Positions 35,403-43,126 of a stretch of DNA of 64,000 nucleotides are shown here, in pieces (position 1 is the first letter of the stretch; each line of letters starts with the position of its first letter). The position numbers and the translations under genes are program-made. Below the pieces are notes generated by a model. The model saw only the letters and a list, made by a program, of their open reading frames with translations. It was not told the DNA's origin and did not search any database. The DNA is from Planctomycetaceae bacterium. GTDB taxonomy: Bacteria; Planctomycetota; Planctomycetia; Planctomycetales; Planctomycetaceae. The stretch is from assembly GCA_041398825.1 (NCBI GenBank), contig JAWKTX010000003.1, positions 372,001 to 436,000 on the forward strand. The letters are read 5' to 3'.

Positions 35403-35715
35403 ACAATAAATTGCCAGTTGGCGAATGCGGAAAGAACGGGGCTGCTGCGGCTGGTTCGGTATCTGCTTGGCAGGATGATTGAACCTGCGGTCGGTGTGTG
35501 ATCTGTTTGCTATGACTTCCGGAGCTCCGACGGCATTGGAGTGGAACGCCTTTCAGGGCTTCCTGTCCGAGGCTCCATGTGCGTAAAATCCGGCGTGTTC
35601 GATGTTCGCTCGTCGTACGGTTGCGGGGCGATCGAACATTTCACAAGCAGGTCAGCCGGAGTCGTTGTTCACCCGCTCCCACAAAAAATCGGAAAGCGTG
35701 CGTCTGGAGGTACTG
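35403..35715. other. Intergenic stretch, nothing recognised
   Basis: 313 bases between the phosphatase and the DUF1851 gene. It contains a second occurrence of cctttcagggcttcc (about 35550). The upstream part of the frame leading into the DUF1851 gene is open but unlike the family, and a strong ribosome binding site lies only at its end. Confidence 0.45.
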
Positions 35716-36192
35716 ATGCCGATCACAATGAACGACCTGACTATCAGCCCAAAGGGCATTGATATGGATTCGCTTCTATCGGATTGGACATGGGTAATGC
35801 CTGAGCCACTGCGTCCGGTTCTGCTCACCGCGATGGGCGATGCGTTTGCACAAGGCGAGTCTGGTGCTGTCTACTTTGTGGACACTGTCGGAGGCGATAT
35901 TCGGGTCGTTGCTGACGACGGGGCCTCATTTCAGTCGTTGCTTCGGAACAGTCAGTTCGTTTCAGACCACATGTTTCCATCACGAATTGGGCAGTTTCGT
36001 AATGCCGGGATGAAGCTGGGGCCGGGACAAGTCTACAGTCACAAACAATTACTCGTCCTGGGTGGAGATGACGACATCGAGAATGTCGAAGTCGCCGACG
36101 TCAGCGTTCACATCAGTATTCACGGCCAGGTGCACCGACAGGTTAAAGATCTGCCGGACGGCGCGCAGATCTCCGAAATCAGGATCTTGTAA
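35716..36192 (+). CDS. DUF1851/Tdi1-type immunity-like protein
   Basis: 158 residues from the ATG at 35716, chosen because tctggaggt sits 5 bases before it. PEPLRPVLLTAMGDAFAQ then GAVYFVDTVGGDIRVVADDG matches the C-terminal fold of T6SS Tdi1-type immunity proteins (DUF1851), which bind and block secreted ADP-ribosylating toxins in other bacteria. No toxin gene is adjacent. It is probably co-transcribed with the zinc-ribbon gene 25 bases downstream. Function as an immunity protein is inferred from family only. Confidence 0.75.
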   Translation: MPITMNDLTISPKGIDMDSLLSDWTWVMPEPLRPVLLTAMGDAFAQGESGAVYFVDTVGGDIRVVADDGASFQSLLRNSQFVSDHMFPSRIGQFRNAGMKLGPGQVYSHKQLLVLGGDDDIENVEVADVSVHISIHGQVHRQVKDLPDGAQISEIRIL

Positions 36193-36217
36193 CCTTTACG
36201 TGGAACGGGCCGAGTGC

Positions 36218-36589
36218 ATGAACGAGTTGCCCTGGATTCGATGCCCCGGCTGTGACGCCATCGTTGCCCCGACGCGGCCTGTTTGTCCAGGTTGTGGGCG
36301 ATGTCTCAACTGCGGCAAGATACGGGCGACGGAGGTTAACCAGTGTCTCGATTGTGACTTGCCCTACTGTGACTGTTGCGGTCGTTGCCCGAAATGCCTT
36401 CAGTTGCGATACGAGGACATTGGCTCTTGTGACTGCGGACACCCCGGAAACGATGAGAAACTCGAACGACTTATTCGGTATAGTGCTGTGGTGGGCGCGG
36501 AACGTTCCCGAGCGCCGATTGGCTGCGTCGTCGCGATCGTTGTTGTGTTGGGCATCCTGACTGTTAGCGTTGTCTGGGTACTGCGATAG
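36218..36589 (+). CDS. Cysteine-rich zinc-ribbon protein with C-terminal membrane anchor
   Basis: 123 residues from the ATG at 36218. It is tightly packed with Cys pairs: CPGC, CPGCGRCLNCG, CLDCDLPYCDCCGRCPKC, CDCG, giving at least three zinc-ribbon-like sites in residues 8-82. The C-terminus is a single membrane helix (GCVVAIVVVLGILTVSVVWVL), so the zinc domain faces the cytoplasm as a tail-anchored protein. No known family is recognised. It lies 25 bases after the DUF1851 gene and probably shares its message. Confidence 0.75.
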   Translation: MNELPWIRCPGCDAIVAPTRPVCPGCGRCLNCGKIRATEVNQCLDCDLPYCDCCGRCPKCLQLRYEDIGSCDCGHPGNDEKLERLIRYSAVVGAERSRAPIGCVVAIVVVLGILTVSVVWVLR

Positions 36590-36729
36590 CCGCTCTGCCC
36601 AGCGACGTCGCGTCGCGCTGCAACCCATCCAGTGAGTTGAAGGAAATCCTTCAATAGTAGACATTGTCACGTCACCATCGGAGGCATCTGAGTCATCAGT
36701 TCTAACAAGAACATCCAGATTCTCTGCTC

Positions 36730-36830
36730 AACTGTTCGTTGAAAAATCAGGACAGGCACACGCGGGATGGCTGTCAACCGTTGTTTTTTGGTGTCTCCTG
36801 CTTGAGCCAGTCGCATTTTTCAACAGGCTG
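36730..36830 (+). repeat. Copy E of the ~100-bp repeat
   Basis: It begins aactgttcgttgaaaaatca and ends gcatttttcaacaggctg. It is diverged in the core (ggtgtctcctgcttgag), but both arms can pair. It lies 140 bases after the zinc-ribbon gene, the loosest spacing of the six, in the same orientation. The rest of 36590-36949 holds no gene. Confidence 0.88.
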
Positions 36831-36949
36831 CCATGGCCGTGTCGAATGTGTTCAGTCAGCGGGTTGACGAGTTTTGAGCTTCAACAATCAACTGAAACAC
36901 CGGTTACGAACCGCAGTTCAGCGGTCTTGCCTGCAAGTGACGAACGCCA

Positions 36950-38281
36950 ATGATGTCGCCAGACTCGAATCAATCAACAGACTCATCCGGGATTGGGATT
37001 CTCGGGGCGGCCGCCATTGGAGTGGGCGGCATGGTTGGTGGAGGAATATTTGCTGTCCTGGGAACTGCTGTTGGTCTGGCGGGGGGAGGCACGCCGATTG
37101 CTTTTGGGCTGGCTGGCCTGATCGCGCTCCTGACTTCGTACTCCTATGCGAAGTTGTCCGTCCGGTATCCTGCTTCAGGTGGCACGCTTGTGTTTCTCGA
37201 TCAGGCATTCGGCGTCAATGTGCTGACCGGCACGCTTAATGTGTCCTTGTGGTTAAGCTACCTGGTCACAATAGCGCTGTATGCGTCGGCATTTGGTTCA
37301 TACGCGATGACATTTTTTCCGAATGCCACTTCTGTATGGAAGCACGCCTTCGTCAGTGCCGCCATCATCCTTCCGGCTTTGATTAATCTTCTGAATTCTG
37401 CCATTGTCAGTAAGTCGGAAACCGTTGTGGTAGTGGTGAAACTGATCCTGCTGGCCATTGTCATCGTTGCGGGTGCACCGCACGTTCAGCTCGACAGGCT
37501 TCAGGTGTCCACGTGGTCTGACCCACTTTCAATGTTTGTGGCCGGAATGGTGATTTTCGTGGCTTACGAAGGGTTCGAACTGATTGCAAATGCGGCTGCA
37601 GACGTTCGCCAACCAGCGTACACTCTACCGCGAGCATATTTTGGCTGTGTGACTTTTGTTGTACTGTTGTACGTGCTGGTTGCTGTCGTGACAGTGGGGT
37701 CTGTGAGTGAGTCGACAATCTCAAATGCGAAAGACTACGCGCTGGCGGCAGCAGCCAGGCCTGCGTTGGGGCATGCGGGATTTGTACTGGTGGCGGTGTC
37801 GGCACTGCTCGCGACTTTTTCTGCCATCAATGCAACCATTTATGGTAATGCCAGGCTTGGCTTTGCTATTGCCCGGGACGGTGAGTTACCGGAGATGCTT
37901 GAACGCAAAGTGTGGAGTCGCCCGCTGGCCGGAGTACTGTTGACGACGGGGCTGTCATTGCTGCTTGCAAACGGTGTTGACCTTCAGGCAATTGCCATCA
38001 TGGGCAGCGCTGGCTTCTTGTTGATTTTTGCTGCCGTGAATGCAGCTGCATTTCGTCTGGCCACTGAAGTCAGTGGCAACCGTTTCATTCCCGCATTGGC
38101 GACCCTGTCATGCTTTGCCGCACTCGTTGCGTTACTCAGCAATACTTACCAAACTGATCCGACGGCCCTTTGGGTCTTTGTCGCGATGATGGTTGGTTCG
38201 CTGCTGTTCGAACTGATCTACCCTCGCATCGTACGTCGGACAAAACGACAGCTTGTACCTGCACCATCCGCTTCGAATTAG
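36950..38281 (+). CDS. APC-superfamily amino-acid permease
   Basis: 443 residues, about 12 membrane segments. GVGGMVGGGIFAVLGTAVGLAGG (about 24-46, in two blocks) is the conserved first helix with its unwound glycine motif. YAKLSVRYPASGGTLVFLD is the TM2-3 region, and FVAYEGFELIANAAADV matches the sixth helix and following loop of the family. It is an inner-membrane transporter, probably proton-coupled uptake or exchange of an amino acid; substrate unknown. Start is ATG at 36950 or 36953. The methyltransferase gene follows after 12 bases. Confidence 0.92.
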   Translation: MMSPDSNQSTDSSGIGILGAAAIGVGGMVGGGIFAVLGTAVGLAGGGTPIAFGLAGLIALLTSYSYAKLSVRYPASGGTLVFLDQAFGVNVLTGTLNVSLWLSYLVTIALYASAFGSYAMTFFPNATSVWKHAFVSAAIILPALINLLNSAIVSKSETVVVVVKLILLAIVIVAGAPHVQLDRLQVSTWSDPLSMFVAGMVIFVAYEGFELIANAAADVRQPAYTLPRAYFGCVTFVVLLYVLVAVVTVGSVSESTISNAKDYALAAAARPALGHAGFVLVAVSALLATFSAINATIYGNARLGFAIARDGELPEMLERKVWSRPLAGVLLTTGLSLLLANGVDLQAIAIMGSAGFLLIFAAVNAAAFRLATEVSGNRFIPALATLSCFAALVALLSNTYQTDPTALWVFVAMMVGSLLFELIYPRIVRRTKRQLVPAPSASN

Positions 38282-38293
38282 AGTGACAAAGCC

Positions 38294-38938
38294 ATGACCG
38301 AAAGCTCAGCCAGAAAGTTCTATGATCGCATCAGTCACGCGTATGATTTGATCGCCGATGGTGGAGAGCATGTTGCCCGCGAGAAAGGACTTGACCTTCT
38401 GGATGTCAGAAAAGGCGAATCCGTTTTGGAGATCGGTTTTGGCACCGGCCATTCACTGATTGCTCTGGCTGATTTGGTCGGCGATGAAGGGCATGTGACT
38501 GGAATTGATATCTCCACAGGAATGCGTGACGTGGCAGCACAGCGGGTGGCCGACGCAAAGCTTGAACATCGGGTCGATCTGAACGTCGCAACCGTACCTC
38601 CGATTCCTCCAAACCTCGGGCCGTTCGATGTGATTTCCATGAGCTTCACGCTTGAACTGTTTGCCCTGGAAACCATCCCACATGTGTTGGCTGAATGTCG
38701 GCGTGTGTTACGGCCAGGTGGTCGGCTTGGCGTCGTGAGCATGGCGACGGTCGAGCCCGGGAAAAGTGAAAGCATTCTGGAACGGACGTATATCTGGATG
38801 CACAACCATTTCCCGCATATCGTCGATTGCCAGCCGATTCCTCTGGAGTCTTACCTGCAGGATGCGGGTTTCACGATCACGAAGGGTGAGCGAATTGATT
38901 TGTTCACGATGCCGGTCGCGATCGCTGTGGCAACTTAG
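38294..38938 (+). CDS. Class I SAM-dependent methyltransferase (UbiE/COQ5-like)
   Basis: 214 residues. FYDRISHAYDLIADGGEH is a typical UbiE-like start. SAM motif I is VLEIGFGTGHSLIALA (about 44-59), the acidic GIDIS follows, then the motif II region FDVISMSFTLELF and RVLRPGGRLGVVSM. The acceptor is unknown. Twelve bases separate it from the permease, suggesting one message. Confidence 0.9.
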   Translation: MTESSARKFYDRISHAYDLIADGGEHVAREKGLDLLDVRKGESVLEIGFGTGHSLIALADLVGDEGHVTGIDISTGMRDVAAQRVADAKLEHRVDLNVATVPPIPPNLGPFDVISMSFTLELFALETIPHVLAECRRVLRPGGRLGVVSMATVEPGKSESILERTYIWMHNHFPHIVDCQPIPLESYLQDAGFTITKGERIDLFTMPVAIAVAT

Positions 38939-38988
38939 TTCTGAACGAACGGCCTGTCCCGAAAGGAGTCTGTGGTTTCTGGTGACCA

Positions 38989-40710
38989 ATGTCGCGTTCT
39001 GAGGGCCATGGTGCTTTGTACGGGACCGAAACGGCAGCGTGTGAAATTGTCTTTGGAGAATGGACGAAGTATCGAGGCATCCACAATTCCTGCGTACGCC
39101 TTCACTTTACTTACAGGGGCCTGGCCGTGGCTTTTTCATGTTGCTGCAAATGGATCTTTTTACGAGCGACAAAATTCTTCCGTATCGCGACTGTTGGAGT
39201 TCTGCTGCACAGTTCTTTGAACGGTGGTGAGACGGAACTGCAATTCGTGAGGCTGCTTGGCGGAGCCGGGCCGGAGGATACCGCGCGGGCGGTTGCTGTG
39301 GACCAAAGCGGATGCATCTACGTTGCCGGAGGAACTCGATCGCAGGACTTCCCGACGACATCCGGTGTGATCCAGGAACGGTTTGCCAGCGGCGGAACAT
39401 CGCTTGGGGCAAATGGCGAGATGGATGCGTTTATCACGAAGTTGTCGCCGACAGGGACTGTTCTCTGGTCAACATTCCTGGGTGGGCCAAACTATGATCG
39501 AATCTATTCGATTCGTATTGGCAACGACCAGAGTATCTACGTTGCAGGCCGCGCTGGTGAAGGATTTCCGACGACACCTGGCACGCTTCAGCCGAGGTTT
39601 GCCGGAGACAACCAGCTTGTGAATCGAGGATATGGAAAGCAGGATGGTTTTGTGGCCAAGTTGTCGCCGGATGGGGCTCAACTGCAGTGGTCTACTTACT
39701 TCGGGACTCCAGGTCCATCCATCATTCGCGACATGGTCCTGGATCGCAATGGCGACGTTTATGTGACGATGATCGAACTTAAGACGTCCTCCCCCTACAT
39801 CACCGACAACGCGATTGTCAGCAAGCCCATTGATGGACGGGAAAGTCTTGTGGCGAAGATTTCCGGAGATGGTCAACGAGTGCTTTGGTGTACTTATCTG
39901 GCGGGTAATGGTGTCGATCTCGCAACTTCTCTGGCCGTCGACAGCAACAATCGTTTGATTGTTGCCGGTTCCACTCAGTCGAGTGATTTTCCGGTCACTG
40001 CAGGCGCGTTTCAGACAACGCTTAAGGGATCGATGGACGGCTTTGTGACAGCCTTTTCTTCGGACGGGGAGCTTGAGTACTCCACTTATATCGGCGGTTC
40101 CGACATTGATGGAGGCACCAGTAAACATGCGGTGGCGGTCGATCAGGAGAACCGCGCCTGGATCATTGGTTTCACTCAATCCACCGACTTTCCAGTGACG
40201 CCCGGAGCATTTCAAACGTCCAATCATGGAGCTCTGACGGGTGCCTGGCGAATGACGGCTGATCGTTTCGTCGCCATTGTTTCAGCCGACGGAAGTCGAG
40301 TCGAAGCGGCGACTTATCTCGGCGGTGGTGCTCGCGACGGGGGAGAGGGAATCGTGATCGATCGACAGGGGAACGGTTGGCTGACAGGCTTTACATTTTC
40401 ATCTGACTTCCCCACAACACCGGATGCGATTCAGTCCGAATATCGAGGTGCACCAAAGCTTCGCAATCCATACAGTGGCGGTGGCGACGCAACTATTACG
40501 GCTTTTACGGACAGGCTTGGACCCCCTGTCTATTCAACGCTGATGGGCGGAACCGGGGAAGACATGCTGCGAGCCTGTGCGGCAGGTCCCGACGGTGGCA
40601 TCATTTGCGTCGGCACCACGCGATCGAACGACTGGACGCCTGGTTTACGTTCAAGCGATCGACGAATCGGGCCCGATGAAATCGTCGTTGTTTCCGTTCG
40701 ACGTGAATGA
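38989..40710 (+). CDS. SBBP-repeat beta-propeller protein
   Basis: 573 residues if started at 38989. The first 80 residues are not repeat-like; a hydrophobic stretch (FFRIATVGVLLHSSLNGG, about 62-80) may be the true signal peptide, so the start could be internal. From about 85 the protein is made of repeats around 50-60 residues with GCIYVAGGTRSQDFPTT-type strands, G.DAF(V/I)TKLS and L.WSTFLGG, recurring about seven times. These SBBP repeats form extracellular beta-propellers. No catalytic motif is seen. Confidence 0.85.
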   Translation: MSRSEGHGALYGTETAACEIVFGEWTKYRGIHNSCVRLHFTYRGLAVAFSCCCKWIFLRATKFFRIATVGVLLHSSLNGGETELQFVRLLGGAGPEDTARAVAVDQSGCIYVAGGTRSQDFPTTSGVIQERFASGGTSLGANGEMDAFITKLSPTGTVLWSTFLGGPNYDRIYSIRIGNDQSIYVAGRAGEGFPTTPGTLQPRFAGDNQLVNRGYGKQDGFVAKLSPDGAQLQWSTYFGTPGPSIIRDMVLDRNGDVYVTMIELKTSSPYITDNAIVSKPIDGRESLVAKISGDGQRVLWCTYLAGNGVDLATSLAVDSNNRLIVAGSTQSSDFPVTAGAFQTTLKGSMDGFVTAFSSDGELEYSTYIGGSDIDGGTSKHAVAVDQENRAWIIGFTQSTDFPVTPGAFQTSNHGALTGAWRMTADRFVAIVSADGSRVEAATYLGGGARDGGEGIVIDRQGNGWLTGFTFSSDFPTTPDAIQSEYRGAPKLRNPYSGGGDATITAFTDRLGPPVYSTLMGGTGEDMLRACAAGPDGGIICVGTTRSNDWTPGLRSSDRRIGPDEIVVVSVRRE

Positions 40711-40914
40711 TGCTGTCTGCTGGTGATTCGCTGTTCGTTCGGGATTCGTCGGGACCACGTGCTGGCAACCCGCAAATCATCGGTCCTGCCACCGGCTACA
40801 ACACAACAGGTGTGCAGTTCCCATCTGTTGCGATTCCTGATTCAGGATGGTGGATTCGCCGCGGCTGATGATGAGCTCGTCGGAGGATCACCGGGGCATC
40901 GCCGCGGATATCTG

Positions 40915-41766
40915 TCAATCGGGCACGTTGATGGATTCTTTGATGTGTTTTAGATGGGCGACAATTGTGAAAGTCATAATGACCAGCAGCGACCATGACG
41001 TCCATTTTCCGACGTGTACGGCCGCCCAGCCGCCCAACTGATTGGGATACAACCAGATGCTGAAGAAGGTGCTGATGTTTTCGGCAAGCCAGACAAAGAA
41101 TCCGATCAGCACGAATGACAGTAGCAACGGCATCTTGCGGTCGCGATCAAGGGGGCGGAAAATGCAGGTGGCCCGCGCGTAGAGTCCCATAGCGAAGAAG
41201 GCGATCTGCCAACGATAGTCAGGAATGAAATGGTGAGTGAAGAAATTCAGATAGATCAGCGCTGCGACGGCGGTGGCCATCCAGTAAGGGGGGTGATGGC
41301 GAATTCGAATGTCGAACAGCCTCCAGGCCTGAATGAGGTAGCTGCCGACACCTGCGTACATGAACCCCGAAAACAGGGGCACTCCCATGAATTTGAAGTA
41401 ACCAGCGTCAGGGTAGCTCCATGAACGGATGGGGCTCGACGTCTTAAAGACCTCGAGGCCAAGACCGATCAAGTGGAAAAGTGTGATTGCCTTCACCTCA
41501 TCCCACGTTTCCAGCTTTGCCCGCAGCATCCAGAACTGGATCGACAGAGCGATCAGAAACAGCAGATCGTAACGTGCAATTCCCAGAACTCCCTCTCGTG
41601 GAACACCGAAAACCGCAGCAAAGAACAGCACGACGAAAAGGCAGGCTCGCGCTTCCTTGATCCCGAAGAACCAGAATTCGACAAGAAACCGTCGCAGGCC
41701 GACCAGGTTTGGACGCACAGTTGCATCCATGAGGCGGCGATCGAGTTCCTGAAGCAGCCGGTTCAT
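40915..41766 (-). CDS. DUF817 integral membrane protein
   Basis: 283 residues with about eight membrane segments. FWFFGIKEARACLFVVLFF, SSPIRSWSYPD (about 112), GVPLFSGFMYAGVGSY and FFTHHFIPDYRW (about 178) are hallmark blocks of the DUF817 family, found across proteobacteria and actinobacteria. Function unknown; conserved His, Trp and Tyr in helices suggest a transporter or enzyme within the membrane. Gene stands alone. Confidence 0.88.
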   Translation of the reverse strand: MNRLLQELDRRLMDATVRPNLVGLRRFLVEFWFFGIKEARACLFVVLFFAAVFGVPREGVLGIARYDLLFLIALSIQFWMLRAKLETWDEVKAITLFHLIGLGLEVFKTSSPIRSWSYPDAGYFKFMGVPLFSGFMYAGVGSYLIQAWRLFDIRIRHHPPYWMATAVAALIYLNFFTHHFIPDYRWQIAFFAMGLYARATCIFRPLDRDRKMPLLLSFVLIGFFVWLAENISTFFSIWLYPNQLGGWAAVHVGKWTSWSLLVIMTFTIVAHLKHIKESINVPD

Positions 41767-41981
41767 GAGAATTTCCTGAGCAGGAATCTTTCGGGGGAGG
41801 AGAGTTTGTGTTGTGGAACCGTTTTTGCCGAATTACACTACGCGACTCGAATTCTCCCCGCTGGATCGAATCTTCCAGTCCATAGGGCGGCCGTCGGGAT
41901 TGACGATCTGTTCAATTCCAATGGGCTAAACGGGGGCAGAGGCCCTTTCTTTTGTGTTTCGAAAAGGTTGTAAGTAGTTCC

Positions 41982-42263
41982 ATGGCAACGATTTCCCGCG
42001 CAGATCTGAAGAAGCTTCGCAAACGCCGTGCTCGTCTGAAGAAAAAGAAGATGAGCTGTCAGTTCACCGTTGGAGGTGAAGTTCCACGTCCGGTTTATGT
42101 GGATTACAAGGACCTGCGAACGCTTCGGAATTTGATTGATCGAGAAGGTCGCATCGTTCCGCGTCGCCGCACCGGCACAAGTGCACTCTATCAACGGGCT
42201 GTGCGAACCGCTGTCCTGCGGGCACGATTTATTGGCCTGCTGCCCTACGTAGCAGAAGAGTAG
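41982..42263 (+). CDS. rpsR: 30S ribosomal protein S18
   Basis: 93 residues from the ATG at 41982. A very basic N-terminus (LKKLRKRRARLKKKKMSC) precedes the S18 core VDYKDLRTLRNLI and the conserved GRIVPRRRTGTSALYQRAV with the closing ARFIGLLPYV. It binds S6 and 16S rRNA in the small-subunit platform. Most bacteria encode it in rpsF-ssb-rpsR-rplI; here it is alone between DUF817 and mog. The leader 41920-41960 contains gggctaaacgggggcagagg followed by ccctttctttt, a weak hairpin with a T-tract that might be a regulatory leader. Confidence 0.95.
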   Translation: MATISRADLKKLRKRRARLKKKKMSCQFTVGGEVPRPVYVDYKDLRTLRNLIDREGRIVPRRRTGTSALYQRAVRTAVLRARFIGLLPYVAEE

Positions 42264-42309
42264 TCTGGTCGAGGCGGATGGCCCGCAGACGGTTGTAAAT
42301 GCAGATAAG

Positions 42310-42350
42310 AAGCCAGGTTCCCTTTGTCGGAGTCTGGCTTTTATTTTGGT
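42310..42350. terminator. Terminator between convergent rpsR and mog
   Basis: AAGCCAG (42310-42316) pairs with CTGGCTT (42334-42340), with TCC/GGA inside the loop, followed by ttattttggtttt. It lies 47 bases after rpsR; the mog stop codon starts at the base after the stem. Confidence 0.75.
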
Positions 42351-42892
42351 TTTGGGCGAAATGCGGTCAGGACTTCCGGATTGGTCTGAAGGGAAGGGCC
42401 GCCGATCAGGTCGATGCAATAGGGTATTGCGGGAAAAACAGCGTCCAGGCATTCCGCAATGGCTTTGGGCTGGCCGGGCAGATTGACGATGAGGCTTTTT
42501 CCCCGAATTCCTGCCGTTTGTCTGCTGAGGATGGCCGTGGGGACTTTTTCCAGCGAGACCTTCCGCATGAGTTCGCCGAATCCAGGCATAAGTTTTTGAC
42601 AAACATCCTCGGTTGCTTCAGGAGTTACGTCCCGAATTGCTGGTCCTGTGCCACCTGTCGTAATAATAAGACAGCATTTGTGCTGGTCTGCAAGTTCCTT
42701 CAGAGTGAGTGCAACCTTCGTGCGGTCATCTTCGATAATTCGAGAGATCGCGTGGAACGGTGTCGAAAGAACTTTGGAGAGGTAAGCCTGAATGGCTGGA
42801 CCGCCTCGATCCTCGTAAACACCCTGACTGGCCCGATCCGAGACGGTAACAATGCCAATCGTCGCGGTTAACTGATTGTCGAGTGGGTTCAT
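42341..42892 (-). CDS. mog: Molybdopterin adenylyltransferase (MogA/MoaB family)
   Basis: 183 residues from the ATG at 42892, which gives the usual N-terminus ahead of IGIVTVSDRASQGVYEDRGG; an ATG at 42913 is also possible. LIITTGGTGPAIRDVTPEAT (about 92-111) is the MPT/ATP-binding loop and IRGKSLIVNLPGQPKAI is the second conserved block. It adenylates molybdopterin for molybdenum insertion. No other moa/moe genes are nearby. Confidence 0.93.
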   Translation of the reverse strand: MNPLDNQLTATIGIVTVSDRASQGVYEDRGGPAIQAYLSKVLSTPFHAISRIIEDDRTKVALTLKELADQHKCCLIITTGGTGPAIRDVTPEATEDVCQKLMPGFGELMRKVSLEKVPTAILSRQTAGIRGKSLIVNLPGQPKAIAECLDAVFPAIPYCIDLIGGPSLQTNPEVLTAFRPKPK

Positions 42893-43126
42893 TGGGTCCT
42901 GCCCATGTTTCATTTTCGAAGATTGTTGCAGTCGAATTTGTCGAGGAATAACAGAAATCCACAATCGGTCAAACCGGCGTTAACTTCCCATTCTTCCGCG
43001 CGGGTTTATTATGCAGATCTCACTCTCTGGTGCTCGATAAAGAGCCGCACACCCAACGGAGCCGGATCCGCATTTGAAAATGGCAAGAATCCGCTACTTC
43101 AGGTGTGCCTTTAAAAAAATAATTCC

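Noticed and set aside
41838..42602. 254-residue minus-strand frame across rpsR
   Set aside because: It is antisense to the ribosomal protein S18 gene and the start of the mog region; no motif.
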